DNA from: Vandiemenella viatica
Lineage: Eukaryota; Arthropoda; Insecta; Orthoptera; Morabidae
Reading direction: 5' to 3'
Assembly (NCBI GenBank): GCA_031002005.1
Contig: JARYHS010009186.1
Location: 105,808,829 to 105,872,828, forward strand
Length of the DNA: 64,000 nt
The notes beneath the pieces were generated by a model that did no database searches, was not told where the DNA came from, and saw only the letters and a list, made by a program, of their open reading frames with translations. Shown here in pieces: positions 19,654 through 29,475 of this stretch; within the stretch, counting starts at the first letter, position 1, and every line of letters begins with the position of its first letter. Made by a program: the position numbers and the translations under genes.

Positions 19654-21936
19654 GGGGGATGATGGAAATATTTCCTTTAGGTGTCAGATGAAATCTAGCA
19701 AACCGCGAACTCTCGGAATGTTTGGATTTTAATTATTATTCCATGGTTTCTAGGAACTTTTGCAAAAAAACATAAAAAATATGATTACCGAAATTTTTGA
19801 ACCAAAAATTCTTTAAAAACATAGTGATATGTAGCTTGTAAGGTTCACCGGAAAACTAAAGCGATCTTTCTGTAGGTCATGGTTTATGCAAAATAACGAA
19901 ATAAGTGACTATGACAAATTTTATGCTTCATCAGATAATTCTTTTCTACCAAAAATCATGTGTATAATTCCATGGAAAATTCAATTAATCGGGTAGTAAA
20001 TATGTTGCGAAAGTACCTAAAATATATTTTTTTTCAACTGTTTTTTTATTATTTAATTTGTATGTAGGCCTACTTTTTGAAAGGTAGTTTCACACATAAT
20101 ATAATGAACTCTATTTAAAAACAACTTGTTATTGTTTTTTACAAACTGTTTTTAATTTTTTGTGAAATAAAATTTAATAGACAATCTGTGTACGGAATTC
20201 TCATCGCACGAGCCTAATTCACCCTTCCTAGTTTTACTTCTGATCGATATTAATTCGAGGGCTGCTTTACGCTCAGCGTTGCTGGAATCTGTCGTTTATA
20301 CAGTCATAATTTTGCTTAACTTCAACTTCTACGCCAATCTGTGTACGAGCTCACTACAGTTCATTTTTACGAGAGAACGGAACGTAGCATTTGATCCGCA
20401 ACTTTCTGGCTTAGAAGGCCGTTAAAGTCTGTTGAGCAAGTTCCCTACGTTTCAGTCACGTTTCCTTCTTATTTGCACTGTTTGAAAAAGTTAAAACGAC
20501 ACTGAAATTTTCGGTAGATGACTTCATACCCCATGCAAAGGCGGCATAGATTGTTGTTTCAAAACAAGCTTGCAGACGTGCTTTATTAATCGAGTATCAC
20601 TTGTTCAGTATTTCAAACAGAAAGATATTATGTAATCATTGGTCGCTATTATTCTAATAAACAGCTTATTTCATGTTCCCTCCGTTCCAGGAAGAGTATA
20701 GTAATATTTTATCTACTTGGAAGAACTAATTAACGAGAGGATTTTTTAAATTAACAGTTTATTAATATCTAGAGGTGTATATATTGATGTTTTTAATTAT
20801 GATTTGTATGAAGGCTGTGGGAGTTTCCTATAATCATAGCCTCTGGGAACTTCCAGAGGCGAACTTAATTACAAGTCATTCCTATCTGGTCGGTTCCCAG
20901 GTTTTTACTACTGACATGAAATTGTCTTAACCGAAAATGTTTCATTCAGTGTCAGAAAAAAAGAACAATGACTTGCTCTTTCTTGATGTCATCACAAAAG
21001 CTCAGATTTTATACTTTATCGTATATCAGGTTGACCGAAATGTGGTTTTTGCACTCCGGTTATTTCTGTATTACTTCATCAAAAATTAGACAAACATATA
21101 TGTAAAACATGTATAACAGATATCAGGAAGAATGATAGGAATTAATATAATTGATTAAATGGAAGTTACGCTTATATAATAAAAGAAGAGATAAAATTAT
21201 GGGTACCGTTTTATGACGTATGCCATTGATTAATTTCTTAATTAAATGTTTGTTCTTTACATAGAATATCTGTGGAGTTAAATAACTTTTTCGACTTGAT
21301 TAACGTGTTAACAGAGTTGAGCCTGGATCCCATCATGTCCTTTGTTTCCTGATCTTTGCCAACACGTGCAATTGACCATCGTTGAAACAAAAAAATTTAG
21401 CTGTGGTTTCAGCGACAGGCATTTCGTGTACCTATATTATATCTACCTATAGTATTTCTTGATATCCTAACAATGGTCATTACACAGACCTATCCACACT
21501 CTGGCAGCTTGTCGAAAATATCCAGATAGTTTATTTTCGTCCATGTTTTAAATGGCAGCTAATGACTTTCATCTAATGTCATAAATCTTAAGCAAACAGA
21601 TACTAGGAAATAAAAAAAGAAATGTTCAAACAGTCAAATCATTACAATCATGTTCACAACTGTTTATATTTAACCTCACATGTCAAAATAAAGGACTAAT
21701 TGCATTTATATCGATTGTCATAAAACGCGATAGTGTTAATTGTGTTGATTAGGCATAAATGCAGATAACTAGGAAGTACATTTTTTGAATGTTCATTGGT
21801 TTGTCAAAGAAAAATCGTAGGAGAGAAGGCCCCAAATAAGGACTTTATTATTGAAAGCAGAAAAGAAAAACATCTAAACAAATAGAGAATTAATTATTAC
21901 AAATTTCATTATTATCTTCCATTATTTCTTAAGTTT
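19654..21936. other. No recognisable feature
   Basis: More than 2 kb of AT-rich sequence without a supported gene, repeat or structured motif. Confidence 0.4.
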
Positions 21937-23035
21937 TTTTTTATTTATTTATTTGTGTTGGCTTTCGGCCTGGTCGGCCATACTGCCAGGTTCTTTACAT
22001 TTAATTTTACATTGGTTTATGTTTAATGTTTCAGTTAAATTACAATTTCTTATCCTTTATTTTACAATGGTTCATAAGTCCCATGAGAGATGGGTTACAA
22101 TTTCTTTATAAAATATATCACGTTATTGCCTTTTCAATTGCACCGTGTGAGTCGTCGCCAAAAGCCCAGGGACCGCTTTTTGTATCTTTCCACCACAATT
22201 GAATATTCATGAAATAGTTCCTGTGATTGCCTTATCTATTTGGATCCTTTGGTGTGAATAATGTTGCGTACTTGTATTTGTAACTATTCTCATTGGGTGT
22301 TGCTTTAATGTGTATGTTCTAGATAATGTGGAGTATTTTTGAAGGGTTAGTGTATCTACTTAGTTTATGACTGTTTTTCTAGGATTGGCTGGTCCGCTTT
22401 GTCTTATATTTGAATATTTCCTTCTTTAAAAAAGGACATTATATCTGTATATTGAGTGGTTGTTGGAAGAGAGCAGGATGGCTAAATTAGTTGGGAAGGG
22501 GATCTTGCACCTTGTGAGTTCCTTCAGCATTTTGTTTTGGATGTTGGTGTATTTTTTGCAGGAGAATAACAGGTGGTTGATGTCCCCTATTGCTCGGTCG
22601 GCACAGTCACATCTGGGGCTATCTCTTAGTCCTATCCGGTTCAAGTGGCTGGGAAAGTTGCCGTGGTGGAATCTGCTTCTGATTATATTAATTAAGTGGC
22701 GTCTGTTGATTTTCCAGCTGTAGAACCAGGGTTTGGAAGGAATATATGGTTGGATGTGTCCGTAGAAGGATCCTTTGTGGTGAATCGTATTGTTCCAATC
22801 AGTTTGCCATCTATTTCTTGCTAGCTGTTTAATATCTTGTGCATATGCTGATGGGGGTAGTAATAGTTCTTTTCTTTGTCCATATGAGATGGCTTCCTTG
22901 GCTAGTCTGTCCGCGATTTCATTGAACTTAATCCCGTTATGAGAGGGAACCCATACTAAACTTGTTGTGATGCCTATGTTGTTGCTTATATGTATTTCAT
23001 TTATTATTTCTATTAGTAGTGGCGCCATCCCATAA
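21937..23035 (-). mobile_element. I/R1-like LINE, 3' end with RNase H
   Basis: On the minus strand it runs from about 23035 to a 3' end in AAATAAATAAATAAAAAAAA at 21937. The only coding region left is the end of the second reading frame, with an RNase H domain. A ribonuclease H domain after the RT is known in I-, R1- and some related clades. The 3' untranslated part, 21940-22425, contains no other feature. The element is truncated on its 5' side. Confidence 0.72.
22426..23028 (-). CDS. RNase H and C-terminal part of a LINE polyprotein (partial)
   Basis: The 200-residue open frame is intact to its natural stop. LVWVPSHNGIKFNEIADRLA is the end of an RNase H domain with a catalytic aspartate in IADRLAKEA. 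It is followed by a tryptophan-rich linker (NRWQTDWNNTIHHKG), a basic block (SWKINRRHLINIIRSRFHHG) and a CCHC-like knuckle (CDCADRAIGDINHLLFSC). RNase H removes template RNA during LINE cDNA synthesis. The first methionine is internal, since the frame continues upstream with no start of its own; the real protein was several times longer. The absence of stops in this fragment suggests a younger insertion than most others here. Confidence 0.75.
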   Translation of the reverse strand: MAPLLIEIINEIHISNNIGITTSLVWVPSHNGIKFNEIADRLAKEAISYGQRKELLLPPSAYAQDIKQLARNRWQTDWNNTIHHKGSFYGHIQPYIPSKPWFYSWKINRRHLINIIRSRFHHGNFPSHLNRIGLRDSPRCDCADRAIGDINHLLFSCKKYTNIQNKMLKELTRCKIPFPTNLAILLSSNNHSIYRYNVLF

Positions 23036-23222
23036 TTCCACTCCTGCCGCCAAAATCTTTGACAAATACAAAGGAATTCACTATGGCAAATGCGTCAAAT
23101 GGGATTCAGAAAACACTAGAGAATAAATGCAATGTTGTTGCAGGCCATGTTTCCACAGTTGCTTAATTAATTACCAGTTGAAAGATAACGCCAATGCAAA
23201 CTGTTTAATTTATTTATTATTG

Positions 23223-23261
23223 AGTCGTACGCGTTTCACCTCTCATCGAGGCATCATCAGC
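23223..23261 (-). ncRNA. Hammerhead-like ribozyme motif, left arm
   Basis: On the minus strand: CTGATGA at 23260-23254, a stem GCCTC/GAGGT with loop GATGA, then GAAAC at 23237-23233 and ACTC before AATAATAAA. One unpaired T sits between CTGATGA and the stem, which the textbook hammerhead lacks. This arm has CTC at the expected cleavage position; the other arm has CGC there. Self-cleavage is not shown by the sequence. Confidence 0.45.
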
Positions 23262-23391
23262 TGGCCCCAACAGACGACAGAACGATGAAAATACACAATA
23301 GTGTAAATACGATACAGGCGAACCATGCTTTGTATAAAGAAACGGAGATGCGCAGCTGCATAACGTATTAAAAAAATGTAAATAATTCGTC

Positions 23392-23431
23392 GCTGATGAT
23401 GCCTCGATGAGAGGTGAAACGCGTACGACGC
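23392..23431 (+). ncRNA. Hammerhead-like ribozyme motif, right arm
   Basis: CTGATGA is at 23393-23399, the stem at 23401-23405 and 23411-23415, and GAAAC at 23416-23420. GCGTACGACGC follows, in which GCGT can pair with ACGC as a short third helix. It differs from the left arm only by G for T in the base before the AATAATAAA tract. Confidence 0.45.
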
Positions 23432-23494
23432 AATAATAAATAAATTAAACAGTTTGCATTGGCGTTATCTTTCAACTGGTAACTAGAGAATAAA

Positions 23495-24307
23495 CTTCTG
23501 TTTAAATCACTAATATACATTTTCCTAGTTAGCGCACTATGGTGTTTGGAAGAAAGTACTCTTAATTTTCCTCTCTTGTTGATCTTTTGATTAAGCAGAT
23601 GAAACTAGTGCTACGCCTCATTCCACAACGAGAGGAGATTCCGGATCAACACATTGCATCCGAGGCAAGAATACGCAAACTAATGGCAACCGTAATTCTC
23701 ACCGACGGCAAACAGACATTAGGAACCTTTCAAGTGCAACGACCGCCAGTTTCTGGTGTTCTGCGGTTAGCCTTCTCACTGTCCTTGAAGCGTGAGAGCG
23801 CGGGAGTATTGTCGTCACTGGAGAAACGAAAGTCGGCCTTCAGTGGCGCTATATCGACAGCGCGTGAACACTTCGAGCCAGTCGTTTCAGTCCGTTAGCC
23901 ATTTGTACTGTAGCTGTGAAATACAAAGCACACATCTTTAGTCTGTGCACTAGATGGATAATCGGAGGAAAGATAAATGTTTCGATCCTCTTAACTGAGC
24001 CTTCATTTGGTATAATGGTACAGTATCTTTTCATGACTCAGCGTTTTTCTGTAATGAATAACACAGTCACAGCTACCGTGATTTCTTAATCAAGTTGTGG
24101 CTATTGGAATGTGGGTGTTCTGATTATTCGTGTGGCTGTTCCCAGATAATGCATTGATACCACGGAAAACATTGATTCTACTTGAATCCGGTTACAATTA
24201 TCTCCTTCCAGTGGCTGACTGTCACGTAAGACTTTATCATATACCGTGATCCACAACCGGAGGCAGCCCCCGATGATGACCGCAGGGCGGCCCGCACCAC
24301 ATGTATA
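23495..24307. other. No gene established
   Basis: A plus-strand open frame at 23605-23898 (MKLVLRLIPQREEIPDQHIA) follows a TTTTGATTAAGCAG that looks like a splice acceptor, but no domain, splice donor or second exon supports it. The rest is unassigned. Confidence 0.25.
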
Positions 24308-24410
24308 CCCTAGGGCAGGGATGGCGAACCAATGGCACGCGTGCCAATGATGGCACGCGACCAAATAATTTGGGCACGGCATTAAGTAGGTGCCTATATC
24401 GATATAAATA

Positions 24411-24634
24411 ACTAGCTGTTACCCGCGACTTCGTACGCGTGGACTTGGAGTTTCAATTCCAGAATTGGATATAGAAAACTGTTAGTAACGTAAGATTTGT
24501 CCCAAACAACACCGAGTCGACATAATATGATGGAAAGCCATCATTATATCATCCTATCATCTGATCTGTCTCATGAAGAGAATCAATTTACAACATATTT
24601 AAAAACAGAAAAGTAAGCGAAGGTGCAGGGATGT

Positions 24635-24665
<31 letters not shown>

Positions 24666-24670
24666 GGGGG
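24411..24670 (+). repeat. Start motif of an unclassified element, then GT and G runs
   Basis: ACTAGCTGTTACCCGCGACT then TCGTACGCGTGG is the same opening as at 25180 and at 45001 (minus strand). The body then diverges. At 24632-24648 there is a (GT)n run, followed by 22 consecutive G at 24649-24670, which could form G-quadruplex DNA and is prone to assembly error. Confidence 0.5.
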
Positions 24671-25179
24671 TTTAACTGATGGCAGCTTTATTTCAGCTTG
24701 GTTTTTTCTTCTTTATTCAACATGAGCATCTGAATCTTATAATCTAATAGCAGCACATTGTCTTCTAGACCTGCACCTTAGGCCAGGTTTACGTCCGTAA
24801 GGCATGTCAAAATGGAAGACAAATTGGTGCCAGAAACTTTTATACAGACACAAATAAATAGTACAGTGCAGAGCAAATTGACTTATATACTACATAATAA
24901 GTTTTGTTTCTTATCGAAATGTATTAATAAATCAAACACTAACAGATTGCGTCACTGAGCAACCAACGTAACATTACAGACTAACACACGAATCTGTCTG
25001 TCGTTCATCATTCGATAAGTTCTTAAAATTTCGAGACTAAAACTGTTATTCATGCCGAAAAAATGTCCTGTGTCCTTCCTACACTATTTCATTGTTAAAT
25101 TCCATCAATATTGATATAGCCATTTAGTCGTCAAAACGTAACAAAAATACAGAAACTTACTTCCACATTTATAATATAA

Positions 25180-27056
25180 TAGCTGGTACCCACAACTTCG
25201 TTCGTGATTGTAAAGTATTCATATTGACAGCTGTAGACATCTAACCACCATAATGCACGATGGGAGACTCGATACTATTACCACACACAAATACCAGTCT
25301 TCTGTGCTATGTAGTTCCGGCAGCAAAGTAAAATTTACGGATACACACAAGTCTTTGGATGAAATACGAAAATATTCATGATCGACCAATTTCGAACACC
25401 ATATCTCACACACTCCCACAGTTACCGAATTTCGGCCAACGTTGTGATCGATGGGTGACTGTGTTACTACCACACAAAAACGCCGGTAATCTGCGATTGA
25501 TAGTTTTCACTTAAAAGTGATACAACGTGACAAATGCGTCTTTGGCAGAAATATGAAATTGCCGCAGGTCGACCATTTTATCCCCCATTTCTCCCACACC
25601 CCCATAGCTACCGACATCTAACAACCATAGTGCNNNNNNNNNNNNNNNNNNNNNNNNNNNNNNNNNNNNNNNNNNNNNNNNNNNNNNNNNNNNNNNNNNN
25701 NNNNNNNNNNNNNNNNNNNNNNNNNNNNNNNNNNNNNNNNNNNNNNNNNNNNNNNNNNNNNNNNNNNNNNNNNNNNNNNNNNNNNNNNNNNNNNNNNNNN
25801 NNNNNNNNNNNNNNNNNNNNNNNNNNNNNNNNNNNNNNNNNNNNNNNNNNNNNNNNNNNNNNNNNNNNNNNNNNNNNNNNNNNNNNNNNNNNNNNNNNNN
25901 NNNNNNNNNNNNNNNNNNNNNNNNNNNNNNNNNNNNNNNNNNNNNNNNNNNNNNNNNNNNNNNNNNNNNNNNNNNNNNNNNNNNNNNNNNNNNNNNNNNN
26001 NNNNNNNNNNNNNNNNNNNNNNNNNNNNNNNNNNNNNNNNNNNNNNNNNNNNNNNNNNNNNNNNNNNNNNNNNNNNNNNNNNNNNNNNNNNNNNNNNNNN
26101 NNNNNNNNNNNNNNNNNNNNNNNNNNNNNNNNNNNNNNNNNNNNNNNNNNNNNNNNNNNNNNNNNNNNNNNNNNNNNNNNNNNNNNNNNNNNNNNNNNNN
26201 NNNNNNNNNNNNNNNNNNNNNNNNNNNNNNNNNNNNNNNNNNNNNNNNNNNNNNNNNNNNNNNNNNNNNNNNNNNNNNNNNNNNNNNNNNNNNNNNNNNN
26301 NNNNNNNNNNNNNNNNNNNNNNNNNNNNNNNNNNNNNNNNNNNNNNNNNNNNNNNNNNNNNNNNNNNNNNNNNNNNNNNNNNNNNNNNNNNNNNNNNNNN
26401 NNNNNNNNNNNNNNNNNNNNNNNNNNNNNNNNNNNNNNNNNNNNNNNNNNNNNNNNNNNNNNNNNNNNNNNNNNNNNNNNNNNNNNNNNNNNNNNNNNNN
26501 NNNNNNNNNNNNNNNNNNNNNNNNNNNNNNNNNNNNNNNNNNNNNNNNNNNNNNNNNNNNNNNNNNNNNNNNNNNNNNNNNNNNNNNNNNNNNNNNNNNN
26601 NNNNNNNNNNNNNNNNNNNNNNNNNNNNNNNNNGTGATACACCATGACACTTTTGTCTTTGGCAGAAGTATGAAATTGCCACAGGTCGACCACTTTCAAC
26701 CCCCATATCTCCCACACCCCCATAGCTACCGACATCTAACAACCATAGTGCACTACATGAAGACGATTCTACTACCAAACACAAATACCAATGCTCTATG
26801 CTATGTAGTTGTGGCAGGAAAGAGAAGTATACGGAGATACGAATTTTTGGTCGAAATATGAAAACGCCCTGCACTGACCAACTTTAATCATTATATCTCC
26901 CACATTCCCACAGCTATCGGCATTCGGCCAACGTTGTGCACGACAGGAAACTCCATGCTACTTCCACCAATAAACATCAGTGATCTGTGCAAGGTAGTGG
27001 TGGCTGAAAAGTGAAATATAGGAAAAAACACGTCTATTTTTATATATATATAAGAT
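25180..27056 (+). repeat. Unclassified element with tandem internal units, spanning the gap
   Basis: It starts AGCTGGTACCCACAACTTCG and ends in TTTTTATATATATATAAGATT. The body alternates two kinds of related unit with words such as ATATCTCCCACACCCCCATAG, CTACCGACATCTAACAACCA and GGCCAACGTTGTGCACGA. A full copy without the gap lies on the minus strand at 44216-45001. The unit just before the gap and the one just after it are nearly identical, which explains why the assembly failed here. No protein. Insertion is inside the hAT element, so it is younger. Confidence 0.7.
25634..26633. other. Assembly gap, exactly 1000 N
   Basis: A round-number placeholder, so true length is unknown. It lies inside the tandem units of the 25180-27056 element. 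Long open frames that appear to cross it are artefacts. Confidence 0.98.
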
Positions 27057-27238
27057 TATTGATTAAGCAAAGGTAGATTTCGAGCGAGTTTCTGAACAAA
27101 CGGACATAGTAAGCGGCGGGAAGGTAACAGATTCACTTGTTTGTTTTGTTGACGTCGTTGACTGTTTTTACAAATTACACATAGTTCTTGTGTTTTTTAA
27201 GCTAATTTCGTTAACACAGCTGCTGTTTAAGTTTTTTG

Positions 27239-27913
27239 AGTTATATTTACACATGTTCAACACAGCTAGTTTGGCTCAAAAAAGTGAAGGATAAGTGTAA
27301 TTCAGAATTTCAACCTTCATGGACAGAGAAATATGGCATGATTAATAAAGGTGATAAAGTGGCGTGTGTTTTATGCAGTGGTGCGTAGAACATCATCTGT
27401 AAAACGGTGCTATGAAACAAATCACAAATCTCTTTCTCAAAAAAGAGAACCAGAGCAAAAAGAATAAATTTAATGTGAAATTAAAGAAAAAATAAACAAT
27501 TGACGTCTACGATTAAGTATGTTAACAAGGATTGTCATACTGGTGCCGCTAGTTTTTCGGCTGCAGTTGTTACTGCAGTTATATTTACACATGTTCAACA
27601 CAGCTAGTTTGGCTCAAAAAGTGAAGGATAAGTGTAATTCAGAATTTCAACCTTCATGGACAGAGAAATATGGCATGATTAATAAAGGTGATAAAGTGGC
27701 GTGTGTTTTATGCAGTGGTGCGTAGAACATCATCTGTAAAACGGTGCTATGAAACAAATCACAAATCTCTTTCTCAAAAAAGAGAACCAGAGCAAAAAGA
27801 ATAAATTTAATGTGAAATTAAAGAAAAAATAAACAATTGACGTCTACGATTAAGTATGTTAACAAGGATTGTCATACTGGTGCCGCTAGTTTTTCGGCTG
27901 CAGTTGTTACTGC
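27239..27913 (+). repeat. 338-bp tandem duplication inside the hAT element
   Basis: Copy 1 is 27239-27576 and copy 2 is 27577-27913. The only difference I find is one A (six against five) in GGCTCAAAAAAGTGAAGG. Such identity means a recent duplication or an assembly artefact from overlapping reads. It carries the transposase N-terminal coding region twice. Confidence 0.85.
27253..27913 (+). pseudogene. hAT transposase N-terminus (BED-like), duplicated and broken
   Basis: The second copy, from ATG 27591, reads MFNTASLAQKVKDKCNSEFQ then SWTEKYGMINKGDKVACVLC and stops at 27725. In the next frame, RTSSVKRCYETNHKSLSQKR follows, giving the CxxC and the H-x-x-x-H-like half of a BED zinc finger as in vertebrate and insect Charlie/Zaphod-type transposases. 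The first copy, from 27253, has an extra A that shifts the frame after AQK. Several stops follow, and no catalytic domain remains up to 28515, so this was already a defective element. Confidence 0.7.
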
Positions 27914-28523
27914 TCAGCACGGTAAACATTTAGCAAGGGCAAGTTTTGAAAGAAGCCTGGTTAACAATGCGCCCCTTCACTTTTTGAAAATAAATATAAG
28001 ATAATTCCGCGAATCAAAGATTCTCTTTTATACAGAAACACAATAAAAGACAGAGTACTAAAACTGGCGGAAAATGTAAAAGAACAACAACAAAAAATGA
28101 CATCAAGTCATCTCCTTTTATACAGTTATAAGTTGGCGAAAGTACTGATGTAATTTTCAGAAGTGATTAACATTAAAAATTCACTTCAAAAACGTTTATC
28201 AGATGACTCCACTTCCGCTAAAAGTAACAAAGTATGAACCTAATATAAGTTATTTGGCATTTAATATGTAACAACAGATTTTGCAGTAGTTTCATCTATT
28301 TAAATAAATACAAAACTGTTGATGTTACTACTGCTTAGTATAAAAAATTGTAAATTTCAAGTTGAAAATATAAAGTTTTCAGGTGATAGTATTTAGTTTT
28401 ATTTAGTTTTCTCATTAATCACTAAGTCATGATGGTTTGACGGCACGTCATGGCTTCATTCAACATTTCTTTTGAAAAAAATGGCACGTAGATCAATAAA
28501 GGTTCGCCATCCCTGCCCTAGGG

Positions 28524-29183
28524 GCCCACAGAGCCTAAATACGGCCCTGCCGTGATCTCATTTACATGTAAGCTAAAGTCAGCGAAAATACGAGTTGAGT
28601 TAAAAGCACGGTTAGTTAAACACTAAATTAGATCATTGAATAATAAATGCGAAATTTATTCATATCAAACAAAGGAATCTGACTTGGGTATATACAGGGC
28701 ACAAAAAACCACTTGATTTTAATGACCAACAATAACAAAGCTTCGGCGAAACATTGAAATGGTATCATAAATTTCTGAATGAGGTAAGGCTGTCAGTGTT
28801 TTGAAACCAAAGGCGATGATATGAAAAAGTACTTTTCACAAGGTTCTTTGTTGTGTAAACGTGTGGGAAAACGCTGGATGTTGGGGTCATTACGGCTTGT
28901 CAACAACTTGGGGAATAGAAACGGGAATTAGTATTTCAGTATACTGTTACGAAGAAACTGATGAGAAGTCTACTATGGCGTATGTTATGGCACAAAAAAG
29001 TCAGACTTACTAAAACCAGTAGAATATGAAGGATTGACGGTTTACCGCCAACTGACTTTGACTGCCCTCACCACACAGACATCTGAAGGCGACCATAGAC
29101 ACATGTATCATACCAACCAATAGCTACCCAATAATCACAGCCGTCCAATCTCTCTTTTTCACACAGTAAATATACAGTCTGAC
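28524..29183. other. No recognisable feature
   Basis: No supported gene or repeat after the hAT right duplication. Confidence 0.4.
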
Positions 29184-29475
29184 ACACGAAACAAACATAC
29201 CACACAACAAACTCTCTCACTGGCATCCAACAGCTTTGTTCCATACCGCAATAACTCATACAACCATCTCAACAACACACAATCTTTCTCTTTCACAAAC
29301 ATATAAAGGAGCAAGCACGAAACCAACATACCATCTCTTTAGCATAGACACTATCTCACACACGCATCTCAACCGCTCTCACTAGACACACACAGACACA
29401 CAAATATCCCTCTTCCACACATTAACACATGCAGGCGCACATACGAAACCAACATACCACACACCAAACTCGCAC
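29184..29475. repeat. Degenerate CA-rich tandem repeat, period about 130 bp
   Basis: CACGAAACMAACATACCA recurs at 29184, 29316 and 29442, spaced 132 and 126 bp. Between the marks the strand is nearly free of G and rich in CACAC. About two and a half units are present. No known family. Confidence 0.6.

Larger units (their letters stand above)
23128..23481. mobile_element. Inverted-repeat element with hammerhead-like cores
   Basis: The arms 23171-23261 and 23392-23482 are inverted copies of 91 bp with a single mismatch. The spacer is 130 bp and non-coding. ACTAGAGAATAAA occurs directly at 23115-23127 and 23482-23494, as expected of a target duplication around the whole 354-bp unit; the first base of the right copy is also the last base of the arm. 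Each arm carries CTGATGA, a short stem-loop and GAAAC, followed by AATAATAAATAAATTAAA. Penelope-like retroelements carry hammerhead ribozymes with this kind of core, and often leave inverted copies of their terminal repeats. I infer a Penelope-derived or ribozyme-bearing non-autonomous unit; no reverse transcriptase is present. Confidence 0.65.
24316..28515 (+). mobile_element. hAT transposon with perfect TIRs and CCCTAGGG duplication
   Basis: CAGGGATGGCGAACC at 24316-24330 is repeated inverted as GGTTCGCCATCCCTG at 28501-28515. CCCTAGGG flanks it at 24308-24315 and 28516-28523, a perfect 8-bp duplication that is also a palindrome. Subterminal TGGCACG words occur inside both ends. The interior holds a transposase N-terminus (from 27253), a 338-bp tandem duplication, an inserted tandem-repeat element and the 1000-N gap. 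The ends resemble the hAT group related to Charlie/Zaphod, an inference from the terminal sequence and the BED-type N-terminus. Confidence 0.92.

Noticed and set aside
23605..23898. Possible exon after a TTAAGCAG acceptor-like site
   Set aside because: No recognisable domain, donor site or neighbouring exon.
25511..26874. Long open frames of 367-418 codons on both strands
   Set aside because: They are made almost entirely of the 1000 N gap, which has no stops by definition.
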